From NCBI GenBank assembly GCA_914767715.1, contig OU612075.1:22814001-22878000 (forward strand): a stretch of 64,000 nt of DNA, in the 5' to 3' direction. The notes beneath the pieces are model-generated. The model saw nothing but the letters and a program-made list of their open reading frames with translations, had not been told where the DNA came from and did not search any database. Source of the stretch: Membranipora membranacea (taxonomy: Eukaryota; Bryozoa; Gymnolaemata; Cheilostomatida; Membraniporidae). Of this stretch, positions 33,801 to 39,556 are shown piece by piece. A program made the position numbers and the translations under genes. The stretch's first letter is position 1. Each line of letters opens with the position of its first letter.

Positions 33801-35408
33801 GACAAATTTTGTGGCCTGATGCCAAAATAGGCTCTAGCTAAGTAGTTGTTCTCCCTTTCACATACTTACATGTGTCCCTGACCTTGCTAAATTCTTACTA
33901 ACTTGTCTCATTCTTCATCGACAGATGATATGGAGAATGTATCGTGTAAGAGTGTTAAGTTCTCAGTTCTGGATGAGACAAGAGACACCTCACCTTTTGT
34001 GAGCGAGGATCACATAGCTATAGAGATGTCCCGTCTAAATACCGAGTCCAGGTAAGCATAGCTGACTGCAGATCTCACCCTCTCACACATGTGTAGTGAT
34101 CGCGTTGTGGTGTTTTATTGTTTGATGTGTAGTTTACTGATTACCTCTCATGATTATATTAATACACCTCCATCCTGTTTATAGACATTGTTAGCGTTAG
34201 CTCAGAGTCACGAGGAGTATGCGTTGGTTATAAACTTACAACCTATTATTACACATGTTGACTTATAGTGTTGATATTAGTCATATATGTTGTGCTGTGT
34301 ATCTCACTGATTGTTTGTTTGCCTGCCGATGTTTTTTTGAGTGTTGTGATCTAATCGTGTTCTCTTGGTTTGTTTTCTTTAATCTCTCAGATCTCAAGTA
34401 AGTAAAGCTTATAACTGATTGGTGGCGGGAACACAAATTTAATACTAATTAATAACTGTGATATCTCATACCTTATATACAACAAGTCCAGAATAATTTA
34501 AACTCATGAATGCATTTAAATTGATATATAAATATGATATTTGACTAATGACTCTACTGATCACTAGATATACAATATACCGAGTATTATTATACCATCA
34601 CTAGCAGGTAAACTGATAAATCTTCTCTCTCCCACAGCCTACAGTCCTGCTGCCCTAACAATACTTCTGAATAACAGGAATGTCACCATCTCATTTCAAC
34701 CCAAATACATTTTCCGAACCGATATATTTACAGTGGTTCTGTCATCTTCCACAATTCCCAATTGTCTTGTTGAACCATTTTTTGTGGTCACACAATCTGG
34801 TTGATATGAAACATGGACAACGTTTATGAATGTTGTTCATGTTCCATTATACCTGAGTATGTTCTTCTATGGCTAACTATTCATCTCACAACCAACAGGC
34901 TAAGTGGGGAAAGGGATACTAGGGTTATGGCTAAAGTCTTCTAAATGAACTGGCCTATGCCAATTATCTTCTTTTTGCTATTCAAAACACTTCCAATCAA
35001 GAAGTTGTTCCCCATTAAAAATGTGTGCCGGTTTTTAGGTACAAAATAGGCCAAAGTAGCTATTCTATTAGCAGATACACAGAAGCATGCAGTAACCCTT
35101 CTAACTGTTTTTGTGCTTTGAACTCTCAACACTATTTAAGTACTTGTTTTATGAAAGCGTTATATAATATAGTGGTAACATCGCATATTTACAATTATCC
35201 CCCAGACAATGAAGATATTATTGTTTTGTATACAAGATATACTTTTTATCTTTAGGGCTTCAGCAAGGCAAAAGCTGTGACATCACTTCCTGCGATTGCG
35301 GAGACGGAGGTTGGCCACCCTCAGGCTGGTGCGAGTGTTAGTTATGAGAACGGAGGCTATTGTACAGATGATGATAAACCAGGTCACGTCAGTCATGTAG
35401 ATGTTTGA
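95..35408 (+). CDS. KIDINS220: KIDINS220/ARMS-like ankyrin-repeat KAP NTPase, multi-exon, 5' incomplete
   Basis: Membrane scaffold family (kinase D-interacting substrate / ankyrin repeat-rich membrane-spanning protein). Deduced exons: 95-194, 2359-2457, 12127-12225, 15157-15255, 15707-15805, 17216-17314, 17859-17957, 21060-21158, 21503-21601, 21928-22125, 22529-22706, 23400-23564, 23951-24130, 24390-24549, 24786-24931, 25884-26005, 26295-26501, 26857-26970, 27168-27275, 27448-27613, 27900-28124, 29147-29312, 29641-29813, 29980-30036, 30489-30627, 30850-30994, 31252-31471, 31714-32013, 32188-32217, 33433-33702, 33925-34051, 34391-34397, 35256-35408. Every junction keeps phase. About 1,550 residues are visible; human is about 1,770. 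Domain order is that of the family: ankyrin repeats, KAP P-loop NTPase (Walker [12 protein letters not shown], Walker [10 protein letters not shown]), two membrane hairpins, proline-rich linker, SAM-like segment, Ser-rich tail. The true first exon probably lies left of the window. Family call is firm; small exons in the tail are less sure. Confidence 0.9.
195..2358 (+). other. KIDINS220 intron 1
   Basis: No coding sequence supported. Holds the 19-bp repeat at 1215-1335 and several short open frames without family resemblance. Confidence 0.7.
1215..1335 (+). repeat. 19-bp degenerate repeat (gttgtgacatgtgatagag)
   Basis: About six imperfect copies in KIDINS220 intron 1. Confidence 0.8.
2359..2457 (+). 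CDS. KIDINS220: Ankyrin repeat 1 exon
   Basis: A 99-bp phase-0 exon with acceptor ttatacag and donor gtgagt. It reads [20 protein letters not shown]..., a full 33-residue ankyrin repeat matching the first repeat of human KIDINS220. It is separated from repeat 2 by a 9.7-kb intron that holds the LINE copy and two possible alternative first exons. Confidence 0.85.
2753..2811. repeat. Inverted repeat, 16-bp perfect arms
   Basis: agtttgcctgcattcc (2753-2768) and its reverse complement (2796-2811) with a 27-base loop in intron 2. Could be a small foldback element. Confidence 0.8.
3488..3560. repeat. Dispersed repeat, copy 1
   Basis: gagtttagtttagctag...tgacttaat...tagctagcac is shared with 38990-39040 in a USP12/46 intron, about 55 bp. 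A short interspersed element fragment. Confidence 0.6.
5541..5561. repeat. Target-site duplication, 3' side of LINE copy 1
   Basis: 21 bases identical to 8800-8820, immediately outside the shared LINE 3' end. Copy 2 has unrelated sequence here, which fixes the element boundary. Confidence 0.82.
5562..8799 (-). mobile_element. RLE-type non-LTR retrotransposon (LINE), 5'-truncated copy 1
   Basis: Lies on the minus strand in KIDINS220 intron 2. Flanked by a perfect 21-bp direct repeat (5541-5561 and 8800-8820, starting tcacccaccaatcag), read as a target-site duplication. The 3' end (low coordinates) has about 800 bp of untranslated sequence shared with copy 2 and ends ...ccactgtatgttgtatc. The coding part holds RT core, CCHC knuckle and restriction-like endonuclease. 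It is about 95% alike to copy 2 by eye. It starts inside the ORF, near [14 protein letters not shown], so it was truncated on insertion. Confidence 0.88.
6377..8799 (-). pseudogene. Broken LINE ORF, copy 1
   Basis: Compared with copy 2, this ORF has: a stop near 8491 (KEDKAE region, AAA TAG), a small change near 8410, a 42-bp in-frame loss near 8352 (VQKAGIPGFPGCLEHV region missing), one base lost near 7999 just before [10 protein letters not shown], and the A-run frameshift at 7688-7692 that both copies share. The 3' part 6377-7660 is still open for 427 codons and carries [17 protein letters not shown] (C-x2-C-x7-H-x4-C) and [20 protein letters not shown], the PD-(D/E)xK-like endonuclease. 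Cannot encode an active protein as it stands. Confidence 0.88.
8800..8820. repeat. Target-site duplication, 5' side of LINE copy 1
   Basis: Second copy of the 21-bp duplication; it interrupts the LINE reading frame just where similarity to copy 2 stops. Confidence 0.82.
9140..9250 (+). CDS. Possible alternative first exon (cap B)
   Basis: An ATG at 9140 opens 37 codons ending in phase 0 at a weak donor (gttata) at 9251. Residues [18 protein letters not shown] align with cap C at 11809 ([18 protein letters not shown]), so the two look like paralogous ankyrin caps. Spliced to the repeat 2 exon (phase 0), it would give an isoform lacking repeat 1. An ATG 13 bases upstream runs only seven codons to a stop. 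No clear core promoter is visible and the donor is poor, so this exon may be decayed. Confidence 0.4.
9251..11808 (+). other. KIDINS220 intron 2, between caps B and C
   Basis: AT microsatellite at 9776, a short gcttga repeat at 10898-10919, otherwise nothing recognised. Confidence 0.65.
9776..9822. repeat. (AT)n microsatellite
   Basis: Almost pure AT dinucleotides in KIDINS220 intron 2. Similar tracts lie at 14998-15090 and 36957-36981. Confidence 0.95.
11809..11958 (+). CDS. KIDINS220: Possible alternative first exon (cap C)
   Basis: ATG at 11809 in a good start context (acaccATGg) opens 50 codons ([20 protein letters not shown]... ending INSFDK) to phase 0 at 11958, followed by gtgctc. 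A TATA-like gggtataata lies about 20 bases upstream of the ATG, perhaps fortuitous. The second half resembles cap B and cap A, and it lies just 168 bp before the repeat 2 exon. A transcript starting here would encode a KIDINS220-like protein without repeat 1. Inference from sequence only; no transcript evidence. Confidence 0.55.
12127..22125 (+). CDS. KIDINS220: Ankyrin repeats 2-10, one repeat per 99-bp exon
   Basis: Exons 12127-12225 (R2), 15157-15255 (R3, [14 protein letters not shown]), 15707-15805 (R4), 17216-17314 (R5, [14 protein letters not shown]), 17859-17957 (R6), 21060-21158 (R7), 21503-21601 (R8, [14 protein letters not shown]) are each exactly 99 bp in phase 0. Exon 21928-22125 is 198 bp and carries R9 and R10 ([14 protein letters not shown], then [14 protein letters not shown]). 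Each aligns in order with its human KIDINS220 counterpart. The repeats form the cytoplasmic N-terminal adaptor surface in this family. The introns between them hold much simple repeat and copies of exon edges, listed separately. Confidence 0.9.
12530..12662. repeat. Imperfect foldback element
   Basis: taggtttttaatcatcaaaa near the left end pairs with attttgatgatt...ttaaaaacct on the right, with an extra 12 bases in one arm. MITE-like; no second copy seen. Confidence 0.55.
14998..15090. repeat. AT-rich microsatellite
   Basis: Alternating TA with short breaks in the intron before ankyrin R3. Confidence 0.93.
15228..15340 (+). repeat. Partial copy of the R3 exon end and donor
   Basis: The end of exon R3 (tacgctaatattaacatcaa...atg|gtaagcacac, to 15265) recurs at 15298-15340 with a few changes; the copied donor reads gtcagg. 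A G-rich stretch lies between. A further gtaagcac appears at 15374. Confidence 0.75.
15340..15373. repeat. Near-perfect palindrome
   Basis: cacatagtaaggata and its reverse complement around a 4-base centre, just after the copied R3 donor. A strong hairpin in DNA or RNA. Confidence 0.85.
16436..16830 (+). repeat. 18-bp minisatellite (cttagacacagagattca)
   Basis: About 22 copies in the intron between ankyrin R4 and R5, alternating acacag and acatag variants. Open in one frame as L-D-T-E-I-H repeats; not connected to any exon. Confidence 0.93.
19591..19662 (+). other. G-rich tract
   Basis: Runs of G (gggaggagg, ggggggg, ggggggggg, ggg, ggggg) separated by short T-rich loops on the plus strand, in the intron between R6 and R7. 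Fits a G-quadruplex pattern. Confidence 0.7.
20722..20926 (+). mobile_element. tRNA-derived SINE-like element
   Basis: Internal RNA polymerase III promoter boxes are present: box A tggctcagtttgttagagc (20730-20748) and box B gggtttgaatcctgc (20781-20795), with D-arm and T-arm pairing as in a tRNA. The anticodon stem does not pair, so this is not a tRNA gene. After the tRNA part comes an unrelated body and a tail of three ttagggcctcttta-type repeats (20880-20923). No second copy was seen in the window. Confidence 0.65.
20995..21083 (+). repeat. Partial copy of the R7 acceptor and exon start
   Basis: ccacag|actggtatgactgcgtta at 20993-21022 copies the real junction at 21054-21083 (exon start 21060) with two mismatches over 24 exon bases, 61 bp upstream. 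The copy soon diverges. Confidence 0.8.
21601..21700 (+). repeat. About 39-bp repeat starting at the R8 donor
   Basis: Two and a half copies of gtcagcataactcacaaaca...aacaa, beginning directly at the R8 donor (gttagtcagcataag). Confidence 0.8.
21700..21944 (+). repeat. Tandem copies of the R9 acceptor and exon start with AT tracts
   Basis: Six copies of tttgtag|gataataagacagtact (exon edges at 21707, 21768, 21805, 21848, 21889 and the real one at 21928), separated by (TA)n tracts of varied length. About 17 bases of the real R9 exon are in every copy. Only the last leads into the ankyrin repeat. Confidence 0.9.
22529..22706 (+). CDS. KIDINS220: Last ankyrin repeat and linker exon
   Basis: Reads [20 protein letters not shown]..., then [20 protein letters not shown] and HIFGA, matching the final ankyrin repeat and the conserved linker before the human KAP domain. 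It ends in phase 1 at gtaagt (22707). The last 30 bases plus the donor are repeated in tandem directly downstream (22715-22752). Confidence 0.88.
22677..22752 (+). repeat. Two tandem copies of exon end plus donor
   Basis: A 38-bp unit covering the last 30 bases of exon 22529-22706 and gtaagtaa is repeated directly (22677-22714, 22715-22752) with two or three differences. Using the second donor would read through TAA at 22713-22715, so it should be a decoy. Confidence 0.85.
23400..23564 (+). CDS. KIDINS220: KAP NTPase exon with Walker A
   Basis: Reads ...[17 protein letters not shown]..., then [20 protein letters not shown]. The P-loop (G-x-W-G-S-G-K-S) is intact and the flanking residues match human KIDINS220 closely. 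Joined in phase 1 at both ends. This is the nucleotide-binding exon of the KAP family domain (STAND-related P-loop NTPases with membrane segments inserted between Walker A and B). Confidence 0.93.
23951..24130 (+). CDS. KIDINS220: First membrane hairpin exon
   Basis: After [19 protein letters not shown] come two hydrophobic stretches, [20 protein letters not shown] and [17 protein letters not shown], separated by HKY. This is the first pair of transmembrane helices inserted in the KAP domain and aligns with FQFSWLIVFLTLLLCGG of human KIDINS220. Phase 1 at both ends. Confidence 0.9.
24390..24931 (+). CDS. KIDINS220: KAP domain exons between the membrane hairpins
   Basis: Two exons: 24390-24549 ([20 protein letters not shown] ... 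[14 protein letters not shown]) and 24786-24931 ([20 protein letters not shown] ... [13 protein letters not shown]). The second matches the human stretch RFLFTDYNRLSSVGGETSLA. The junction codon is split AG|T (Ser where human has Arg). Ends in phase 1 at gtgagc, 36 bp before an 18-bp minisatellite starts. Confidence 0.87.
24966..25338 (+). repeat. 18-bp minisatellite (ctataccgccatggatag)
   Basis: About 20 copies with variants (ggaaag, accaccata), starting 36 bp after the donor of exon 24786-24931. Open in one frame as M-D-S-Y-T-A repeats, but this frame is intronic in the gene model. Confidence 0.92.
25884..26501 (+). CDS. KIDINS220: Second membrane hairpin exons
   Basis: Exon 25884-26005 reads [20 protein letters not shown] and continues into a hydrophobic helix; it matches KKTCCLPSFVIFLFII of human KIDINS220. 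Exon 26295-26501 reads [40 protein letters not shown] and then a basic stretch ([13 protein letters not shown]). Together they are the second transmembrane pair and the return to the cytoplasm. Phase 0 at the internal junction. Confidence 0.87.
26857..26970 (+). CDS. KIDINS220: KAP Walker B exon
   Basis: A 114-bp phase-0 exon: [20 protein letters not shown] then [18 protein letters not shown]. The hhhhIDGLD Walker B is intact and matches human RLVVIIDGLDACEQDKVLQ. With an intact Walker A this suggests retained nucleotide binding (inference). Confidence 0.93.
27168..28124 (+). CDS. KIDINS220: KAP domain C-terminal exons
   Basis: Exons 27168-27275 ([31 protein letters not shown]), 27448-27613 ([20 protein letters not shown]) and 27900-28124 (...[24 protein letters not shown]). 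All three match human KIDINS220 in order. The donor of the middle exon (gtaaat at 27614) and the acceptor of the third (gcaggtag, ending 27899) were chosen because they alone keep phase 1; a second AG four bases earlier breaks the frame. Confidence 0.83.
28370..29190 (+). repeat. 111-bp tandem repeat of a splice acceptor plus exon start
   Basis: Eight copies of the junction tctctgtgtag|gacgactc at exon starts 28370, 28481, 28592, 28703, 28814, 28925, 29036 and 29147. Each unit carries the polypyrimidine-type acceptor and 44 bases of the GRLLRAND exon. The period is 111 bp (37 codons) and the frame is open through all copies, so any acceptor would give an in-frame product with 0 to 7 extra 37-residue units. 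Units are nearly identical (a few substitutions), pointing to recent expansion. Confidence 0.93.
29147..29813 (+). CDS. KIDINS220: Conserved post-KAP exons
   Basis: Exon 29147-29312 reads [32 protein letters not shown]..., nearly identical to human [20 protein letters not shown]. Exon 29641-29813 reads ...[20 protein letters not shown] ... [12 protein letters not shown], matching human LLEIDGDIRNFEVFLSS and VNLDPKLREII. The first exon has seven near-identical partial copies of its acceptor and first 44 bases upstream, so its start is the last of eight competing acceptors. Confidence 0.9.
29980..30994 (+). CDS. KIDINS220: Proline-rich linker exons
   Basis: Exons 29980-30036 ([19 protein letters not shown]), 30489-30627 (... 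[20 protein letters not shown]) and 30850-30994 ([20 protein letters not shown] ... PPRLRKIPK). No residue-level match to human, but position and Gly/Pro-rich composition correspond to the linker between KAP and SAM-like regions. Phases 1, 2 and 0 fit the neighbours. A tandem gtgggtatatta repeat runs up to the acceptor at 30488. Confidence 0.68.
30405..30475 (+). repeat. gtgggtatatta repeat before an acceptor
   Basis: Five or six copies of a 12-14-bp unit, ending a few bases from the acceptor gcttgtag at 30488. Confidence 0.8.
31252..31471 (+). CDS. KIDINS220: SAM-like domain exon
   Basis: Reads [20 protein letters not shown] ... [30 protein letters not shown]. The end matches human KIDINS220 ...[22 protein letters not shown], the SAM-like interaction segment. 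Acceptor tatatag at 31251 and donor gtaagc at 31472, phase 1. Good evidence that the gene continues past the NTPase as in vertebrates. Confidence 0.85.
31714..34051 (+). CDS. KIDINS220: Disordered Ser-rich C-terminal exons
   Basis: Exons 31714-32013 (Ser-rich: [20 protein letters not shown]), 32188-32217 (30-bp basic microexon [10 protein letters not shown]), 33433-33702 ([20 protein letters not shown]) and 33925-34051 ([20 protein letters not shown]). All joins keep phase, but the sequence is low complexity and has no residue-level match I can point to. It corresponds to the long phospho-rich tail of the family. The intron at 32218-33432 carries a 41-bp repeat array. Confidence 0.65.
32700..33247 (+). 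repeat. 41-bp minisatellite rich in GATA sites
   Basis: About 13 copies of a unit containing cacttatcttatcttgctgg and taacctcactggctcacag, in the intron before exon 33433. Each unit has two overlapping AGATAA (WGATAR) sites on the minus strand. Confidence 0.92.
34391..34397 (+). CDS. KIDINS220: Candidate 7-nt microexon
   Basis: Exon 33925-34051 ends in phase 2 (AG), while the last coding exon at 35256 is open only in phase 0. A 7-base exon ATCTCAA, bounded by tctctcag and gtaagtaa, fixes the phase exactly and adds R-S-Q. Strong consensus sites on both sides support it. The alternative is splicing of 34051 to 34638, giving a short tail that stops after about 12 codons ([11 protein letters not shown]). 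Confidence 0.45.
35256..35408 (+). CDS. KIDINS220: Last coding exon of the KIDINS220-like gene
   Basis: Acceptor tatctttag, then 50 codons ([20 protein letters not shown] ... PGHVSHVDV) and TGA at 35406-35408. The terminus H-V-D-V fits a class II PDZ ligand (hydrophobic at positions 0 and -2). Human KIDINS220 ends in a PDZ ligand too (ESIL, class I). An AATAAA at 35903-35908 is a possible polyadenylation signal, far downstream. Start depends on the microexon model. Confidence 0.6.
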   Translation, partial: GFSKAKAVTSLPAIAETEVGHPQAGASVSYENGGYCTDDDKPGHVSHVDV

Positions 35409-36357
35409 AGTCGTCTTCTCTCTGTGTCTGTCTGTGTGTCGTATGATAACTAAGTTAGCTTCTTTTATCCGACTCTCTATGTGAACCGTATCCATAATAC
35501 GACAACCAAAGCCCCGTCAGGTTAACTGCTCGTTGTGAAGTCTAACTAATGATATTTTTGATATACTTAGATTTGAAATAGCATTTTGTGACTACATCCA
35601 TAATAGTCAACACCATATATGTGTGATATTATTATATATTAATCTGATCAAAGTGATATTAATTTTTTGTTCCCATGATTTGTCTATCATTGATTTTTGT
35701 TGATTAACTTCTTGCAGTGAGACTGAACAGATAATTGTTTCTGAAGGAAGCTGAAACCTGACATAATATTACAAATTCTAACAATCTAATATGTTACAAA
35801 CTGATTTTATCATTCAATCCTAATTATATATATTATATGAGCTTGTTTAGAGCTCAGATTTCATATTATCGAGTATTCTACAAGAATATATTGTTTATTA
35901 TGAATAAAATCTCAAAATAATGTAATAGATTGCAAAAGTCTTGAACAAAATTTCACAAACATACGATATATTGCATGCATTGAAAAACGCCCGATTTGCT
36001 TTGTTCCTACCTTTACAAGAGAAAAAATAGTGTTTCCATCTATGGATGGCGGTGAGTTCAGCTTGAGGACTGCTGGGCAATGTGACAGAAATGTAGTAAC
36101 TAACATATGCTTGGAGGATTGCATCCCTCGTGTACATGGCAGATTTAAGTTGCTAGCGCCAGAACACACTCGAATACAAATATGTACAGGGAAAAAATAA
36201 TTTAGCCTGTTCAGGTGGCCAACTTGTTTGATCTAATAATAAGATTAAGCGGCCCTTTGTGGGGTCATGTGACCAATATTAAGTCACATGACTTCAGACA
36301 CACTATGACTTACACCTGATCACATTACTTCAGATAGACTATCTACATCACTTGGGG
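35409..36357. other. Convergent intergenic region
   Basis: 3' ends of KIDINS220 (+) and USP12/46 (-). AATAAA on plus at 35903-35908 and on minus at about 35893-35898 are candidate polyadenylation signals, close together. Confidence 0.55.
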
Positions 36358-36874
36358 TTATTCTCTGCATTGGTAGAATAGTATATACCCGGATTCAGTA
36401 TTTTTCTGTGTATCTGAAGTTAATCCATAGAAATCTTCTAATTGTGTCGCCTCCACTTTCTACAATTAACCAAAAAATAAGCATTAAAAACATGTACTGG
36501 GTTGTGAATCCGACACGGTCAAGAATTTGGGAGTTATAACACTTCACAAAATGATGAATTAATTTTATTATTTAGTTGCACTCAAAACAAGCTATGGTTT
36601 AATGATGAGTGAATGTGTATCTACTGAAAGTAAGTACACATCCTTTGACGATATTGATGAGCAAAGTCTCTGTTGATGCCAAGTGCATGGCAACCCATGC
36701 TTGCCAGGTAAGAAATGATATCTCACATACATCGACATTGTCGTCATCAAAGAGGAGCCAGAGTCCGTGGCTCTTAACTAGACTGATATAATGTCCTCTA
36801 TTCATTCCAACACCACAGTGAACAACTACAGCTACTAAATCGTATAACCTCTCCGGATTACTCGCATCATCTGA
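36358..36874 (-). CDS. USP12/USP46: USP12/46 catalytic His box and C-terminal exons
   Basis: Exon 36874-36731 (48 codons, phase 0) encodes [40 protein letters not shown], including the catalytic His. Exon 36459-36358 reads [33 protein letters not shown] then TAA, matching human ...[20 protein letters not shown]. The last exon is too short to stand out as an ORF and was found by looking for the GYILFYQ ending. Confidence 0.9.
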
Positions 36875-39520
36875 CTGTAAAAGAAAACATAAAACTAGTC
36901 TATTATATACATGGTCCTGTCCTTCTATCGTAATGAGTGACATAAATCTGTGTGAATATATATATATATATATATATATGATTCCTTGTCAGTATGGGCT
37001 TATATCAATACAATTACCCAAGCATATTATCAACAAGCCTCAGACATGTCCTGATTTAATGCAAAAAAAATGTGCACTGCACTCAGTAGCACTTAAATTA
37101 ATCCGAAATACATAACTCAACTAGTTGACGATTTAAAACATCACTTACAGTATTGAAAAGGCGCAGTTCAAAGGGGAACACAACCCTGTATGACAGCTTA
37201 GTGAAGCGCTGTAACTGCTCCACATACTTAAAACGTTTTAAATGTAACGCCAATATCTGTGGAAGCTTTTTTATCCGCATTCTAAAATAAAAAAAGGTGT
37301 TGGTTATAAACACAAGGACTGGCTCTGTCTATAAATAACTCATCAAAGAGTAAGAAGAGCTGCTTTTATTCAGATTAACATTTAGTGAGGATGTAGTAAG
37401 ATATGGATCAGATCAGGCTGAATGCTGCAACTGCAATAAAGGAGACAGGCAGGCACTGTCCACATTGACCAATATAAAAAAAGGATGACAACTCCAATTT
37501 ATATACATTTGCTCGGCAGGGATTTTGGGACTGCAAACCATTGATAACCATTGATTCAAATTACAATTCAAGATAAGGGCTCCGAATCTACATAACATGT
37601 AGCAAGTTGATAAATTTATTTACATCAATGATTTCGTAGTATAGACGACTCAAGTTGTTTGATTTCTCCTTCTCACTGTTAATTATCATGTTACTGACCC
37701 ACTTTGCGCATGTGCACCAATCAATCAATTCAGGATAGTTATCTTTGCACCGTAGCGTCTGATCTAATTCAAATGTGCTTTCCCAGTTCTCCAGTTTGGG
37801 TGGGGTGACTTTTCATTTTGTGAACTCAAGCACATTTTGATTAATCCAAGAGCAGAGAGATATGTATCACAGTCGATCTGCGAGCAGTGTGTTACTGACC
37901 TTTTCTGAGCCTCTTGTTTACTGCAGCACTCCTCACAGTAGTATTTATGTTCACTTCTCAGTGTCTCAGTGCTGGAGAATCCTCTCAGACAGTGAGTTAT
38001 AGATGTATTATTCTCTACATCTACTGATAGGTCCAGGAATGTCTCATCTTTACTGCTCACCTGTAAACAGAGCAAATCACATCACATCAGTGTGTGGGAA
38101 CCCCAACAACTAAATATCATAATAAACCTAGACAGGACACTATATAGTGCACTGAGGCATTGTGGGTTATGAACGTCATTGAATTGTGAAGAAGCGATGC
38201 TGTTATCATTGTCTTGCTGTCATCAGTCCAGGTTTTCTGTCGAAAACTCGTTCAATCTAGATCAGATTTTTATATTCAGCAGCTTGTAATTATTAATTTG
38301 GTGCTACTTTTCTACGTTGAACACGACAAGCTGCTGAATCTATTTCAAAGTCAAGTTCTGATCTAGCTACCAAAGCCCAGGACTGTGAACTGCAAAGCAA
38401 CCATAACATCATTGTTATTACACAATTCACTGACCCAGTTAATCATTATTGATCTAAAATTAAATGGTAAATCCATGTCGATCAATTTATGATAGTTCAT
38501 TAAGTGAAAGGGTGTGTAACTGGTGAGTTCTGGGTAGATTTTCAGATTCAGATAATAAAACCATGCATTTCCAGATATTAAATACTAAACTGCGTAATCT
38601 AGATAACTGGTTGGTATAACTTGTATATAATTTGTTTATGTCATGCAGTGACGATAACTTTTATGCAAGTTGAAATATTTTTAGTACCTTTTTACCCAGA
38701 GCACCATGTGATCCATTTTTATTATCACATGGCATTATCAGATCTGATAATAAACTACTCTAAGTATTACTCACAGTTTCACAGTTGAGACACTTAGTCT
38801 CATTAGTAAGTTGTCCCTGGAATAGCTCGTGTACCCAAGTAGTCTCAGGCTTCTTACTGTCCGTCTCATCCTTAGGTTTGGTACCTCCAGCTTCCTTACT
38901 GCCACCTACAAATCATATCATCATATGTCTCAATATTACACCTTAAATTAATCATCTAAGGCTACTTTAGAGGAGCACATGTAAGTGAGAGTTTAGTTTA
39001 GCTAGTTTGGGGTGACTTAATGCTAGCTAGCACTCAATTTTGAGCATACATGAAATGACAAATTTTGCAATACAATACTTGACTCTCCGAGGATATATAG
39101 GAATATCAATTGATCACAAGGTACATCCTATTGCCGGAAAAATAATTTGTACACAACAAGTTACACAAAAATATTAGCTTTAAAAATGCCATCTTACCCC
39201 CCCCCCTCAGTACTACTTTTAGGGATGACTTGGCATGTTTTGTTGATGAGGAACTAGAGGTTTTTTTCAGGATGTCGCAACATCATAATAAATCAATGTA
39301 GTGGTAACAGAGGGGCTCCCCTTCGTTCCCTCTCCTCATGTATACTTTTATAGTTTTGGGGCGTGACTTACCTTCCACAGTCTCAGCTATAGTATTGAGT
39401 AAGTAGTTTAGGAACTCATGAGCATCCTGCTGCATAAAATTATCAAAACTTTCTACAAACAGAAAAAATACACTCTATTATATATATATATATAGTCCTA
39501 TGTAGTGGAAAAATATACTC

Positions 39521-39556
<36 letters not shown>

